The notes under the pieces were generated by a model. That model was not told where the DNA came from. It was given only the letters and a program-made list of their open reading frames with translations, and made no database searches. A stretch of 64,000 nucleotides of DNA, taken from positions 46,897 through 110,896 of the forward strand of contig NZ_AYZE01000010.1 of assembly GCF_001436735.1 (NCBI RefSeq), read 5' to 3'. Shown in pieces: positions 8,896-16,685 of this stretch. This DNA is from Liquorilactobacillus cacaonum DSM 21116 (lineage in GTDB: Bacteria > Bacillota > Bacilli > Lactobacillales > Lactobacillaceae). The position numbers and the translations under genes are program-made. The stretch's first letter is position 1; every line of letters begins with the position of its first letter.

Positions 8896-9570
8896 ATGAG
8901 AAAAATTTTAGAAGAACAAATTGAAAACCTTCATCAAGATTTTGCTAAAATGGGCTTTGATGTTGCAAAGTCACTTGAAAATGCAACAAAAGTTTTTGAA
9001 ACACATGATAAAGAATTAGCTAAGGAAGTTTTACAAAAAGATGTTGCAATAAATGAAAGCGAAATTTATCTAGAAAGAAAAACGGCTCAAGTTATTGCTT
9101 TACAACAGCCAGTAGCCAGTGATTTACGAGTCTTGATTACGATTTTGAAGGCAAGTTCTGATTTGGAAAGAATTGGTGACCATGCTGTAAGTATCGTACA
9201 CTCAGTTAAGAGAATTACTGAGGCTAATCGTAATAAAGAAATTGAAGATATTTTGGTAGAGATGAGCAAACATGTTGATAAAATGTTGCTAGATGTAATT
9301 GATGCATATGTGCACAATGATGAAGAAAAGGCTCGGGCTGTCGCAGATTCTGACAAGCTTAATGATAATTATTTAAGAGATGTTCGAAAAAAAGCATTAG
9401 ATGAAATGCAGGCTGATTCTGATTTTGTAAGTGTTGGGTCAGAATATATGGTAATTGCTACTCATTTTGAAAGAATGGGTGATTATGTAACTAATGTTTC
9501 AGAATGGATTGTATATACAAATACAGGAAGAATTGTAGAACTTGGGCCAACTGATTTGGAAAAAAAATAA
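8896..9570 (+). CDS. phoU: Phosphate signalling regulator PhoU
   Basis: PhoU links the Pst transporter to phosphate sensing and limits uptake when phosphate is plentiful. The 224-residue all-helical protein has two PhoU repeats with the metal-site signatures (DLERIGDHAV, about 95-104, and FERMGDYVTN, about 191-200). It starts with ATG after AAAGGGGGA. It is the last gene of the operon and is followed by a terminator. Confidence 0.96.
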   Translation: MRKILEEQIENLHQDFAKMGFDVAKSLENATKVFETHDKELAKEVLQKDVAINESEIYLERKTAQVIALQQPVASDLRVLITILKASSDLERIGDHAVSIVHSVKRITEANRNKEIEDILVEMSKHVDKMLLDVIDAYVHNDEEKARAVADSDKLNDNYLRDVRKKALDEMQADSDFVSVGSEYMVIATHFERMGDYVTNVSEWIVYTNTGRIVELGPTDLEKK

Positions 9571-9647
9571 TTAATTGGTCGGGCAAAATTAAAAAAAATG
9601 AACATTTTAAATCCTGATAATTCAGACTTTAAAGTGGATTTCAAAGG

Positions 9648-9687
9648 AGCGTTACAAAACTAGCAAGTTTGTAGCGCTTTTTTTTTT
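9648..9687 (+). terminator. Terminator of the pst operon
   Basis: AGCGTTACAAA (9648-9658) pairs with TTTGTAGCGCT (9668-9678) through one T-G pair, with a 9-base loop, and ten T residues follow. Confidence 0.9.
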
Positions 9688-9735
9688 GAGTTAATGATTG
9701 TACTAGGTAAAAAAATATGATATTTTTTACATAAA

Positions 9736-9750
9736 TGAAAAGGATTCTCA
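9736..9750 (+). promoter_or_regulatory. Fur-box-like palindrome before feoA
   Basis: TGAAAAG-G-ATTCTCA resembles the 7-1-7 Fur consensus TGATAAT-N-ATTATCA, with 11 of 14 positions matching. It sits 17 bases before the feoA start, as expected for iron-dependent repression of ferrous uptake. PerR or another Fur-family protein could also bind it. Confidence 0.6.
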
Positions 9751-9767
9751 TTTAGAAGGTGTAAATT

Positions 9768-10247
9768 TTGAAAACTTTGGCTGAAATTAAAAATAAGGGG
9801 ACATATGTAATTACAGAGATTTTAGGTGACAAAAAAATAATTAGGCGACTCAACGAAATTGGAATAGTGAATAACGTAACATTTAGTTTACTAAACGGTA
9901 CTGATGAGTTTTCAGGAAAAGTGATTATTTTGCGGGGACAAAGATTGGCAATAAGTTCATCACTTGCTAGAAAATTGCTTGTGATAAATGTAAACGAAGA
10001 AATCGACAAAAATTTGCAAAAATTATCACAATTACATATTGGAGATATTGGAGTTGCAGTAAAGATTAATGGTTCAAGGCCTTTAAGAAAGAGACTATTG
10101 GATATGGGGCTGACAGGCCATACGCCTATTAAGGTTTGTCAAATAGCTCCTTTGGGTGATCCCATTGAAATTGAATTAAGAGGGTACAAATTAAGTTTGC
10201 GAAAAGAAGAAGCAGACTATGTTGTAGTTAGGAGTGTTGGCATTTGA
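9768..10247 (+). CDS. feoA: FeoA-domain protein with two tandem FeoA domains
   Basis: FeoA proteins are small SH3-like cytoplasmic partners of the ferrous iron permease FeoB. This 159-residue protein is about twice the usual length and carries two FeoA-like domains, at roughly residues 1-75 and 80-157. The second is the more canonical (RLLDMGLTGHTPIKV). The start is TTG 9768 after GAAGGTG. It overlaps feoB by 4 bases, so translation is coupled. Confidence 0.93.
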   Translation: MKTLAEIKNKGTYVITEILGDKKIIRRLNEIGIVNNVTFSLLNGTDEFSGKVIILRGQRLAISSSLARKLLVINVNEEIDKNLQKLSQLHIGDIGVAVKINGSRPLRKRLLDMGLTGHTPIKVCQIAPLGDPIEIELRGYKLSLRKEEADYVVVRSVGI

Positions 10248-12370
10248 AAAATATTGCGTTAGTTGGTAATCCAAATAGCGGAAAAACGACTCTTTTTAAT
10301 GTTCTTACGGGTTCTACTCAAACGATTGGCAACTGGCCTGGCGTAACAGTTGAGAAAAAATCAGGGAAATTAAAAAAAGATGACAATATAATTATTCAAG
10401 ATTTGCCGGGAACCTATTCTTTATCTCCTTATAGCATCGAAGAAGTTGTTACTCGAAAATTCATAATAGAAGAGCGCCCAAATCTAATAGTAGATGTTTT
10501 AGATGCAACAAATCTTGAAAGAAATCTCTATCTAACATTACAATTAATGGAAACAGGAATTCCAGTAGTTTTGGCAATGAATATGATGGATATAATGGAA
10601 AAGTCTGGTAAGAAGATAAACATCGATAAATTGTCTTATTTATTGTCAGTACAGGTAGTTTGGATTAGTGCTTTAAAAAAAAGAAATATGGCAAAATTGG
10701 AAAGAGAAATCGAAATACAACAGAATTTATATCCTTATCCAGAATATGATGAACGCTTGGAAAGTGCGCTTTGTATGATTGAAGACACTATCAAGAATAG
10801 CGTAAGCAAAGAAAATCTACGTTGGTATGCAATTAAATTATTTGAATGTGATGAGCAAGTTAAAGATGAACTGCAGTTAGATGATGAAAAAAAAGAAGAA
10901 ATTGACGGAATAATTGAAACTGCTGAAGAAATTTTTGGCGATAATAGTGACAGTATTGTAGTGAATGCTAGATATGACTTTATTGCAAAAATAATTGAAA
11001 TGTCGGTAATTTCTACGGATGATTTTAAAGCAACCATGAGTGATAAAATTGATAATGTGCTAACAAACCGTTTTTTTGCACTACCAATTTTCATTATGAT
11101 AATGTGGTTTATATACTATCTATCAATCCAAACTATAGGTACTATGGGATCAGATTGGGTCAATAATGTACTTTTTGGGAACTGGATTCCGAATTTTGCT
11201 ACCTCAATGCTACAAAATCTTGATGTTGCACACTGGATGCAAGGATTAGTAGTAGACGGTATAATTAATGGGATGGGCTCGATTTTAGGATTTGTACCGC
11301 AAATTATGATGCTATTTCTTTGTTTAGGAATTTTGGAAGACTGTGGATATATGGCAAGAATTGCTTTTGTTATGGATCGGATTTTTCATAAATTCAATTT
11401 GTCTGGTAAGTCTTTTATACCAATGTTAATTTCGACAGGTTGTGGTGTCCCTGGGATTATGGCAACTAGAACGATTGAAAATGAAAAGGATCGAAAAATG
11501 ACAATTATGCTTACAACTTTTATGCCATGTTCTGCCAAATTAACAGTAATTGCACTAATAGCGGGGACTTTTTTCCCACATCAAAGTTGGGTAGCTCCTT
11601 CAGCCTATTTTATGGGAATGTTAGCGGTTATTGGTTCAGGAGTTTTTTTAAAGAAGACGAAACTTTTTTCGGGTCCCCCATTGCCATTTGTAATGGAGTT
11701 ACCCACTTATCATTTTCCAAGGGCAGCAAATGTGGCAAATCAAGTTATAAACAGGGCAAAAGGTTTTATAAAGAAAGCTGGAACAATTATTTTTGCTTCG
11801 TGTGTTATGATTTGGTTCTTTTCAAGTTTTAATTTTAAGTTGCAAACTGTTCCACAAGCACAAAGCATGTTAAAAGTATTCGGTACTATTTTGTCACCAA
11901 TATTTGCTCCATTAGGTTTTGGTGATTGGCATGCAACTGTCGCTGTTTTAGCAGGACTAATTGCGAAGGAAAACTGTGTTGGAACACTGAGAATTGCATT
12001 TGGTAGTGAATCTTCAGCAGCTTTTACAGAAACGCTCAGAACATCATATTCAGCTGTTGCTGGATATTCATTTCTAACATTTAATTTACTCTGTGCACCT
12101 TGTTTTGCAGCCATCGGGACGATGTATAAAGAATATGGGGATGCTAGGTGGACATTAAGAGCAGTAGGGTATCAAACAGCTGTCGCATATTTGGTTTCGG
12201 TACTAATTTATCAAACTTTTCAACTAGCGAATGGTAAAATTAGTTGGCATTCTATATTGCTTGTTATTTTTGTGATCTCATTATTCGTTTATGGATTAGT
12301 TATTAAAACTGATAAGAAAGATACGCTGTTTAAAATTCAAAATGAAATGAAGGGAGATTCAATAATATGA
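10244..12370 (+). CDS. feoB: Ferrous iron transport protein B
   Basis: FeoB imports Fe2+ across the cytoplasmic membrane. The 708-residue protein has the N-terminal G domain (G1 GNPNSGKT at 8-15, G3 DLPGTYS, G4 NMMD), a helical GDI region, then the membrane domain with two Gate motifs that include the conserved cysteines (STGCGVPG and FMPCSAKL). The start is TTG 10244 inside the feoA stop region, preceded by AGGAGTG. The downstream small Cys-rich gene overlaps its stop. Confidence 0.97.
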   Translation: MKNIALVGNPNSGKTTLFNVLTGSTQTIGNWPGVTVEKKSGKLKKDDNIIIQDLPGTYSLSPYSIEEVVTRKFIIEERPNLIVDVLDATNLERNLYLTLQLMETGIPVVLAMNMMDIMEKSGKKINIDKLSYLLSVQVVWISALKKRNMAKLEREIEIQQNLYPYPEYDERLESALCMIEDTIKNSVSKENLRWYAIKLFECDEQVKDELQLDDEKKEEIDGIIETAEEIFGDNSDSIVVNARYDFIAKIIEMSVISTDDFKATMSDKIDNVLTNRFFALPIFIMIMWFIYYLSIQTIGTMGSDWVNNVLFGNWIPNFATSMLQNLDVAHWMQGLVVDGIINGMGSILGFVPQIMMLFLCLGILEDCGYMARIAFVMDRIFHKFNLSGKSFIPMLISTGCGVPGIMATRTIENEKDRKMTIMLTTFMPCSAKLTVIALIAGTFFPHQSWVAPSAYFMGMLAVIGSGVFLKKTKLFSGPPLPFVMELPTYHFPRAANVANQVINRAKGFIKKAGTIIFASCVMIWFFSSFNFKLQTVPQAQSMLKVFGTILSPIFAPLGFGDWHATVAVLAGLIAKENCVGTLRIAFGSESSAAFTETLRTSYSAVAGYSFLTFNLLCAPCFAAIGTMYKEYGDARWTLRAVGYQTAVAYLVSVLIYQTFQLANGKISWHSILLVIFVISLFVYGLVIKTDKKDTLFKIQNEMKGDSII

Positions 12371-12522
12371 TTGCAACTATTATTTTAGCAATTATAATAT
12401 TTACGGCTTTTTTCTATATTCTCTATGCACGCTTTTTTAAGAAGGGAAATAGTGGGTGTCATGACTGTGAGGATATAGGGTGCCCACTTGTGAATAGTCA
12501 TCAGGAAAGTAGAAAAAAATAA
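12367..12522 (+). CDS. FeoB-associated Cys-rich membrane protein
   Basis: This 51-residue protein has one N-terminal transmembrane helix (residues 3-20), a basic boundary (RFFKK), and a C-terminal cluster of three cysteines (C31, C34, C39 in GCHDCEDIGCP). This matches the small FeoB-associated Cys-rich family found after feoB in Firmicutes. Its ATG overlaps the feoB TGA, with GGGAGA upstream. It may bind or chaperone iron at the permease; the exact role is not established. Confidence 0.85.
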   Translation: MIATIILAIIIFTAFFYILYARFFKKGNSGCHDCEDIGCPLVNSHQESRKK

Positions 12523-12605
12523 TTAAAGTAACTTAATTAAAAAAACTTTGTAAGTCATTCTTTTGTGAAATTTTTCAAATATTAATTAGAATTGTTGCAA
12601 AAATG

Positions 12606-12614
12606 TGTTAGAAT
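12606..12614 (+). promoter_or_regulatory. Extended -10 promoter of fba
   Basis: TG-T-TAGAAT is an extended -10 element; the best-placed -35 (TTAGAA at 12586-12591, 17-base spacer) is weak. It lies 44 bases before the fba start in a promoter-like AT-rich gap. Confidence 0.5.
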
Positions 12615-12657
12615 ATAGACGTACTCAAAAGAGTAATACAATTTAGGAGGCTGTTTT

Positions 12658-13518
12658 ATGTCAATCGTAAACGGTAATGGAATCTTTGACGCTGCTCGTT
12701 CAGGTCACTATGCAGTCGGAGCATTCAACACAAACAACTTGGAATGGACACGTGCAATTCTTGCTGCTGCGCAAGAAACTAACACACCAATCTTAATTCA
12801 AACATCAATGGGTGCTGCAAAGTACATGGGTGGTTATGAATTATGCCTTAACTTGGTGCAACAAACTGTTAAGTCAATGGGAATTACTGTTCCTGTTATA
12901 ATGCATCTCGACCATGGTAACTACGAAGCTGCTAAGGAATGTATTGAAGTTGGTTATACATCCGTTATGTTCGATGGCCATGATCTTCCATTTGAAGAAA
13001 ACTTGGAAAAGACAAAAGAAATTGTTGCTTTAGCACATGCTAAAGGTATCACTGTTGAAGCTGAAGTTGGTTCAATTGGTGGAGAAGAAGATGGTATTAT
13101 TGGTGCAGGTGAATTAGCTGATGTTGAAGAAGCTAAGCAAATTGCTGCTACAGGTGTTGATTATTTAGCATGTGGTATTGGTAATATCCATGGTAAGTAT
13201 CCAGCAAATTGGACAGGATTAAACTTCGATCGCTTAAAGGAACTTGCTGAAGTTATTGAAACTCCACTTGTTCTTCATGGTGGTTCAGGAATTCCTAAGG
13301 AACAGATTCAAAAAGCTATTGCAATGGGTGTTTCTAAAGTTAATGTTAATACAGAATGCCAATTAGCTTTTGCAGAAGCAACTCGTAAATATATTGAAGC
13401 TGGTAAAGATGAAGAAGGTAAGGGTTACGATCCTCGTAAACTTCTTGCACCAGGTACACAAGCTATTACAGATGTTGTTAAAGAACGCATTGACTGGTTT
13501 GGTACACCAGAAGCTTAA
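12658..13518 (+). CDS. fba: Class II fructose-1,6-bisphosphate aldolase
   Basis: It cleaves fructose-1,6-bisphosphate into two triose phosphates in glycolysis. The 286-residue protein has the zinc ligands of class II aldolases (HLDHG near 82-86, GNIHGKYP and LHGGSG loops). The codon choice looks more biased than in neighbouring genes (GGT, AAC and CGT used often), as expected for a highly expressed glycolytic gene. It starts with ATG after TTTAGGAGG, has its own promoter, and ends in a strong palindromic terminator. Confidence 0.97.
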   Translation: MSIVNGNGIFDAARSGHYAVGAFNTNNLEWTRAILAAAQETNTPILIQTSMGAAKYMGGYELCLNLVQQTVKSMGITVPVIMHLDHGNYEAAKECIEVGYTSVMFDGHDLPFEENLEKTKEIVALAHAKGITVEAEVGSIGGEEDGIIGAGELADVEEAKQIAATGVDYLACGIGNIHGKYPANWTGLNFDRLKELAEVIETPLVLHGGSGIPKEQIQKAIAMGVSKVNVNTECQLAFAEATRKYIEAGKDEEGKGYDPRKLLAPGTQAITDVVKERIDWFGTPEA

Positions 13519-13574
13519 TTAGTGCTAATAAAAAAACGATTCTTAGGAATCGTTTTTTTATTAGCACTAATTAA
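13515..13574. terminator. Perfect 28-bp palindromic bidirectional terminator
   Basis: Positions 13515-13542 are exactly complementary to 13547-13574, with a TTAG loop. The stem includes seven A-T pairs, so a U-tract is produced in both directions. It begins inside the fba stop codon and also serves the converging gene ending at 13610. Confidence 0.93.
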
Positions 13575-13609
13575 CAGTGAGAAAAAAATTTTATGAAATT
13601 AATTGGTAT

Positions 13610-14113
13610 TTATTTTTTCTGAAGATCAATTAATTTTTCACTAATCATTTTATAGATAATGGCATGAACAGCAAATTTTTCAGTTAATCTAATTATATTT
13701 CCATCAAATGAATCTACTTGAGAAAGAGAGTTTAAATCAAAGTTTGAGAGGGTTTGATTAAAAAGACTCGCAAAGTAATCGTAAGAATCGGCAATAGAAC
13801 TACTTTTGATGGATTGTTTGATGCCACTACGAATTATTTCTAGTGGATAAATTGACTTAAAAAGACTAATAACAACTAATTCGGCAACATTAGTAATAGT
13901 ATATTTTTTTTTATTAGGGCGCTCCATTAGGCCCTTTTTTACATAACTATTAATCATGGAAGCAGTAATTTTTGTTTCAATAAAATCTTCTAAGTAGCGA
14001 TTTCCAAGATTAACAAGCTGATCCATATATAAATCGAAATCAGGAAATTCATTCCATTGGGGTAGTTTTTTATTACTAAAAGCAGTTAGCCATTTTTCAA
14101 AATCATCATGCAT
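13610..14113 (-). CDS. DUF1836 family putative regulator
   Basis: This 167-residue protein resembles the DUF1836 family, widespread and uncharacterised in lactobacilli, streptococci and clostridia. The central part (about 47-80) looks like a MerR-type winged helix: a helix starting at KITASMINSYV, then the KKGLMERPNKKKYT turn. The C-terminal half is helical. A DNA-binding role is likely from the fold; its target is unknown. It is divergent from the hemolysin-III-like gene and converges with fba. Confidence 0.8.
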   Translation of the reverse strand: MHDDFEKWLTAFSNKKLPQWNEFPDFDLYMDQLVNLGNRYLEDFIETKITASMINSYVKKGLMERPNKKKYTITNVAELVVISLFKSIYPLEIIRSGIKQSIKSSSIADSYDYFASLFNQTLSNFDLNSLSQVDSFDGNIIRLTEKFAVHAIIYKMISEKLIDLQKK

Positions 14114-14185
14114 TTAGAGGACCTCTCTCTATTGAATTTACAATACAAGTATAGCATACAAGTTAAAGTGATTCTAAAAATAAAT

Positions 14186-14214
14186 TTGTATATTTCGTTA
14201 TCTAGACTTATAAT
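14186..14214 (+). promoter_or_regulatory. Promoter of the hemolysin-III-like gene
   Basis: TTGTAT (14186-14191) and a perfect TATAAT (14209-14214) are spaced by 17 bases, 49 bases upstream of the ATG at 14263. Confidence 0.75.
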
Positions 14215-14262
14215 CTATGTTATATTAACTTCATAACTATATAACAGAAGGAGTGTTAATTA

Positions 14263-14895
14263 ATGGATAACAAGGAACGTTTGTTGAATGAAATTTGGAG
14301 TAGTATCACTCATGGAATCGGGATTGTCTTAAGCATAGTTGCCTTTACTTTATTATTAATAAAAGGCACTAGAGAGTATGATGTGCTAGCTTTTCTTTCA
14401 TTCTTTATATATGGCCTTTCTTTAATTACTTTATATACATCATCAACACTTTTTCATTCATTATACTTTACAAAAGCAAAAAAAGTTTTTCAAGCAATGG
14501 ATCATTGCAGCATTTTTATACTCATTGCCGGTACTTATACACCTTATTGCTTACTAGCGATTAAGGGAGTACAAGGAACTTGGATGCTAAGTATAATTTG
14601 GAGTTTGTCAATTCTGGGCATTTTATTTCATTTATTTATTCATAATAGCAAATTACAATGGATTGAAACAGTTACTTATGTAGCGATGGGATGGTTATGT
14701 TTGGCAGGAGGAAAACAATTATTTTCATCACTTGGAGAAGTAGGATTTATTCTTTTAGTTGTGGGGGGGATAATGTTTACGTTAGGGGCATTAGTTTATA
14801 GTCTTAGGGGTGTTAGATATGTGCATGTCTATTGGCATATTTTTGTCATGTTAGGTTCGATTTCAATGTTTTTCTCAATTTACCTTTTTTTGTAA
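14263..14895 (+). CDS. Hemolysin III / PAQR family membrane protein
   Basis: This 210-residue integral membrane protein has seven predicted helices and the family signatures: an early THG motif (SSITHGIG), SSTLFHSLYF, and a late HVYWHIFVM segment whose His residues likely bind a metal. Members are called hemolysin III or TrhA and are linked to membrane lipid homeostasis; the hemolysin name is historical. It starts with ATG after AGAAGGAG. Confidence 0.9.
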   Translation: MDNKERLLNEIWSSITHGIGIVLSIVAFTLLLIKGTREYDVLAFLSFFIYGLSLITLYTSSTLFHSLYFTKAKKVFQAMDHCSIFILIAGTYTPYCLLAIKGVQGTWMLSIIWSLSILGILFHLFIHNSKLQWIETVTYVAMGWLCLAGGKQLFSSLGEVGFILLVVGGIMFTLGALVYSLRGVRYVHVYWHIFVMLGSISMFFSIYLFL

Positions 14896-14989
14896 TTTCA
14901 AACATTAACAAATTAGTTGAAATCTAGAATTTGTATTATAATTTAATATTATTAAGAAACTTATAATTCAAAGTGAGGATTGATGTAAA

Positions 14990-15688
14990 ATCGCATTTAA
15001 TTACTATGTAGTTGCAAATGGAAGAAAAGAAGGTATTTATCAAACTTGGAGTGAGTGTCAAAAGCAAGTACAGCATTATCCTAAAGCTCGTTTTAAGGGA
15101 TTCGATAATTTGGAAGAGGCAAAACGTTGGTTAAACGAGACAACTGCGGGTGTTTATTCAAAAGTTGGAAATAGAAAGCTGAGCAATCAGAAAACCAAAA
15201 GTCAGATTAAAGCAGAGATTTACTTATGGACTGATGGGGGTTCACGTAATAATGGAAATAAAAAGGGCCAACATGTAAAAGAAAATGATAAGGCCGCATG
15301 GGCATTTTTATTTGTTCAAAATGAAGAAAAAACTTCACAATCCGCGGGAGAATATGGTGCTACTAATAATAGAATGGAAATTATGGCTTTATTTGAAGCG
15401 TTAAAGGAACTTGAAAAAGAAAAGCTTAATATGAAATCAATATTAGCAATATTGGATTCAAAATATGTCCTTGATGCAATTGAAAAAGATTGGCTAGGTA
15501 GTTGGATGAGAAGAGGTTGGAAGACCGCAACGGGTTCAGAAGTAGCAAATAAGGAATTGTGGCAAGCAGTATTTGAGCAACTTAAGAAATTTCCACACAT
15601 AAAATTCAGTTGGACAAAAGGCCATTTGGATAATTCAGGTAATCTATTTGTTGATGAACTTTTAAATAAGACTATGGATAAAATGTAA
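14990..15688 (+). CDS. rnhA: Ribonuclease HI with N-terminal hybrid-binding domain
   Basis: It degrades RNA in RNA-DNA hybrids. The N-terminal domain (FNYYVVANGRKEGIY...W, about residues 3-45) is the hybrid-binding domain. The catalytic domain follows with the acidic residues in place (YLWTDGGS, MEIMALFEAL, ILDSKYV, and a late WTKGHLDNSGN). In this frame a stop (TGA 14981-14983) is followed by no ATG, GTG or TTG until TTG 15110, which is already inside the first domain. ATC 14990 gives the family-like N-terminus (M)AFNYYVV and lies 11 bases after GAGG. The start is therefore non-canonical, or there is a one-base frameshift near 14986. Confidence 0.85.
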   Translation: MAFNYYVVANGRKEGIYQTWSECQKQVQHYPKARFKGFDNLEEAKRWLNETTAGVYSKVGNRKLSNQKTKSQIKAEIYLWTDGGSRNNGNKKGQHVKENDKAAWAFLFVQNEEKTSQSAGEYGATNNRMEIMALFEALKELEKEKLNMKSILAILDSKYVLDAIEKDWLGSWMRRGWKTATGSEVANKELWQAVFEQLKKFPHIKFSWTKGHLDNSGNLFVDELLNKTMDKM

Positions 15689-15704
15689 TAAGGGAGAGAT
15701 TTAT

Positions 15705-16382
15705 TTGAAAACATTAGTGATTGTTGCACATCCAGAAATTAAAGAATCTAGTACACAGCTTTTCTTGAAAGAAATAGCGATAAAGCACGAGGGAATCACA
15801 TGGCTAGAATTAAATAATGCATCAATAAATAATGTTGAAAAAAATCGAAGCTTACTAAAAGAAAATCAACGAATTATTTTTCAATTTCCTTTATTATGGT
15901 ATAGTGCACCAGGAATTTTATTTGAATGGTTAAGATTAAATATAAAGCAAACTGATGATACATGGTTAGCTGAAAAAGAACTTGGAATTGTCGTCAATAT
16001 AGGTCAAGCAGCAAAAAATTATCGCATAGGTGCGAGTGAACAAAATTCACTATCTAGTCTGTTAAGTCCTTTAGGTTCACTTGCAAATAAGCTTAAAATG
16101 AAACTAATGCCATATTTTTTGATCGAAAAATTTGAATATTTGGATGAACAAAAAAAGAAAAGATTAATGATTGATTATTTACAATATTTGGATTTAGATC
16201 AACCTATTAGTTTTGAAGAAAGGCAATTGTGGGTAATTAGTCGCTTAAAGAAATTAGTAGAAGTATCTAAAAATGACAAGCTACAATTGATTTTAAATAA
16301 TGTAGTAGAGCAAAAAGAAAAATTGGACGAATTAAAAAATGAAATTAAGTTGATTAGGGAGGCTGAAAACAATCAATATTAG
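15705..16382 (+). CDS. NAD(P)H-dependent flavin oxidoreductase (flavodoxin-like fold)
   Basis: This 225-residue protein has the KefF/MdaB-like quinone reductase layout: KTLVIVAHPE at the N-terminus for the FMN phosphate, then FQFPLLWYSAPGILFEWLR for the flavin pocket. It likely reduces quinones or other small electrophiles using a flavin; the substrate is unknown. The start is TTG 15705 after AAGGGAGAG. The C-terminal 40 residues are a charged helical extension. The next small gene overlaps its end. Confidence 0.8.
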   Translation: MKTLVIVAHPEIKESSTQLFLKEIAIKHEGITWLELNNASINNVEKNRSLLKENQRIIFQFPLLWYSAPGILFEWLRLNIKQTDDTWLAEKELGIVVNIGQAAKNYRIGASEQNSLSSLLSPLGSLANKLKMKLMPYFLIEKFEYLDEQKKKRLMIDYLQYLDLDQPISFEERQLWVISRLKKLVEVSKNDKLQLILNNVVEQKEKLDELKNEIKLIREAENNQY

Positions 16383-16548
16383 TGAGTGGTTAGCTAATCA
16401 AGCAAATGAATTAGCAAATGGTGAAAAAAGTTATGAGAAGAGGGCTTTTTTTGAATATTTATCTAGTATTTGTGAAGAGCAAGGAAGAAGAATTGAACAA
16501 GCTGAAAGTGAACTTGATGGACGTTTGTGGAGTCCGCAAAAATGGTAA
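16372..16548 (+). CDS. Small conserved-looking protein with apparent ATC start
   Basis: An open frame of 58 codons begins inside the end of the oxidoreductase gene and gives a charged helical protein (INISEWLANQANEL... ending in GRLWSPQKW). There is no ATG, GTG or TTG near the start of the frame, yet AGGGAGG at 16356-16362 lies 9 bases before ATC 16372. CTG 16363 is the only other candidate, but it abuts the site directly. I do not recognise the function. Coding character and the coupled position support a real gene; start choice is uncertain. Confidence 0.55.
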   Translation: MNISEWLANQANELANGEKSYEKRAFFEYLSSICEEQGRRIEQAESELDGRLWSPQKW

Positions 16549-16685
16549 CAAGAATGGTGAAAAATTGGAATTACAGTAACTGTCTTTGAGACTTCTTATA
16601 TAGTTAATATTAAATGTCCAAAATTTTGTATTATTGATTTTTATATTATTTTCTAAAATATATAATTAAACATGGGGTGATTAGA

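Noticed and set aside
11740..12114. Long minus-strand ORF inside feoB
   Set aside because: It is the antisense shadow of the conserved feoB membrane domain and has no ribosome-binding site; the same holds for antisense ORFs in dapH (42291-42689) and hisD (31623-31955).
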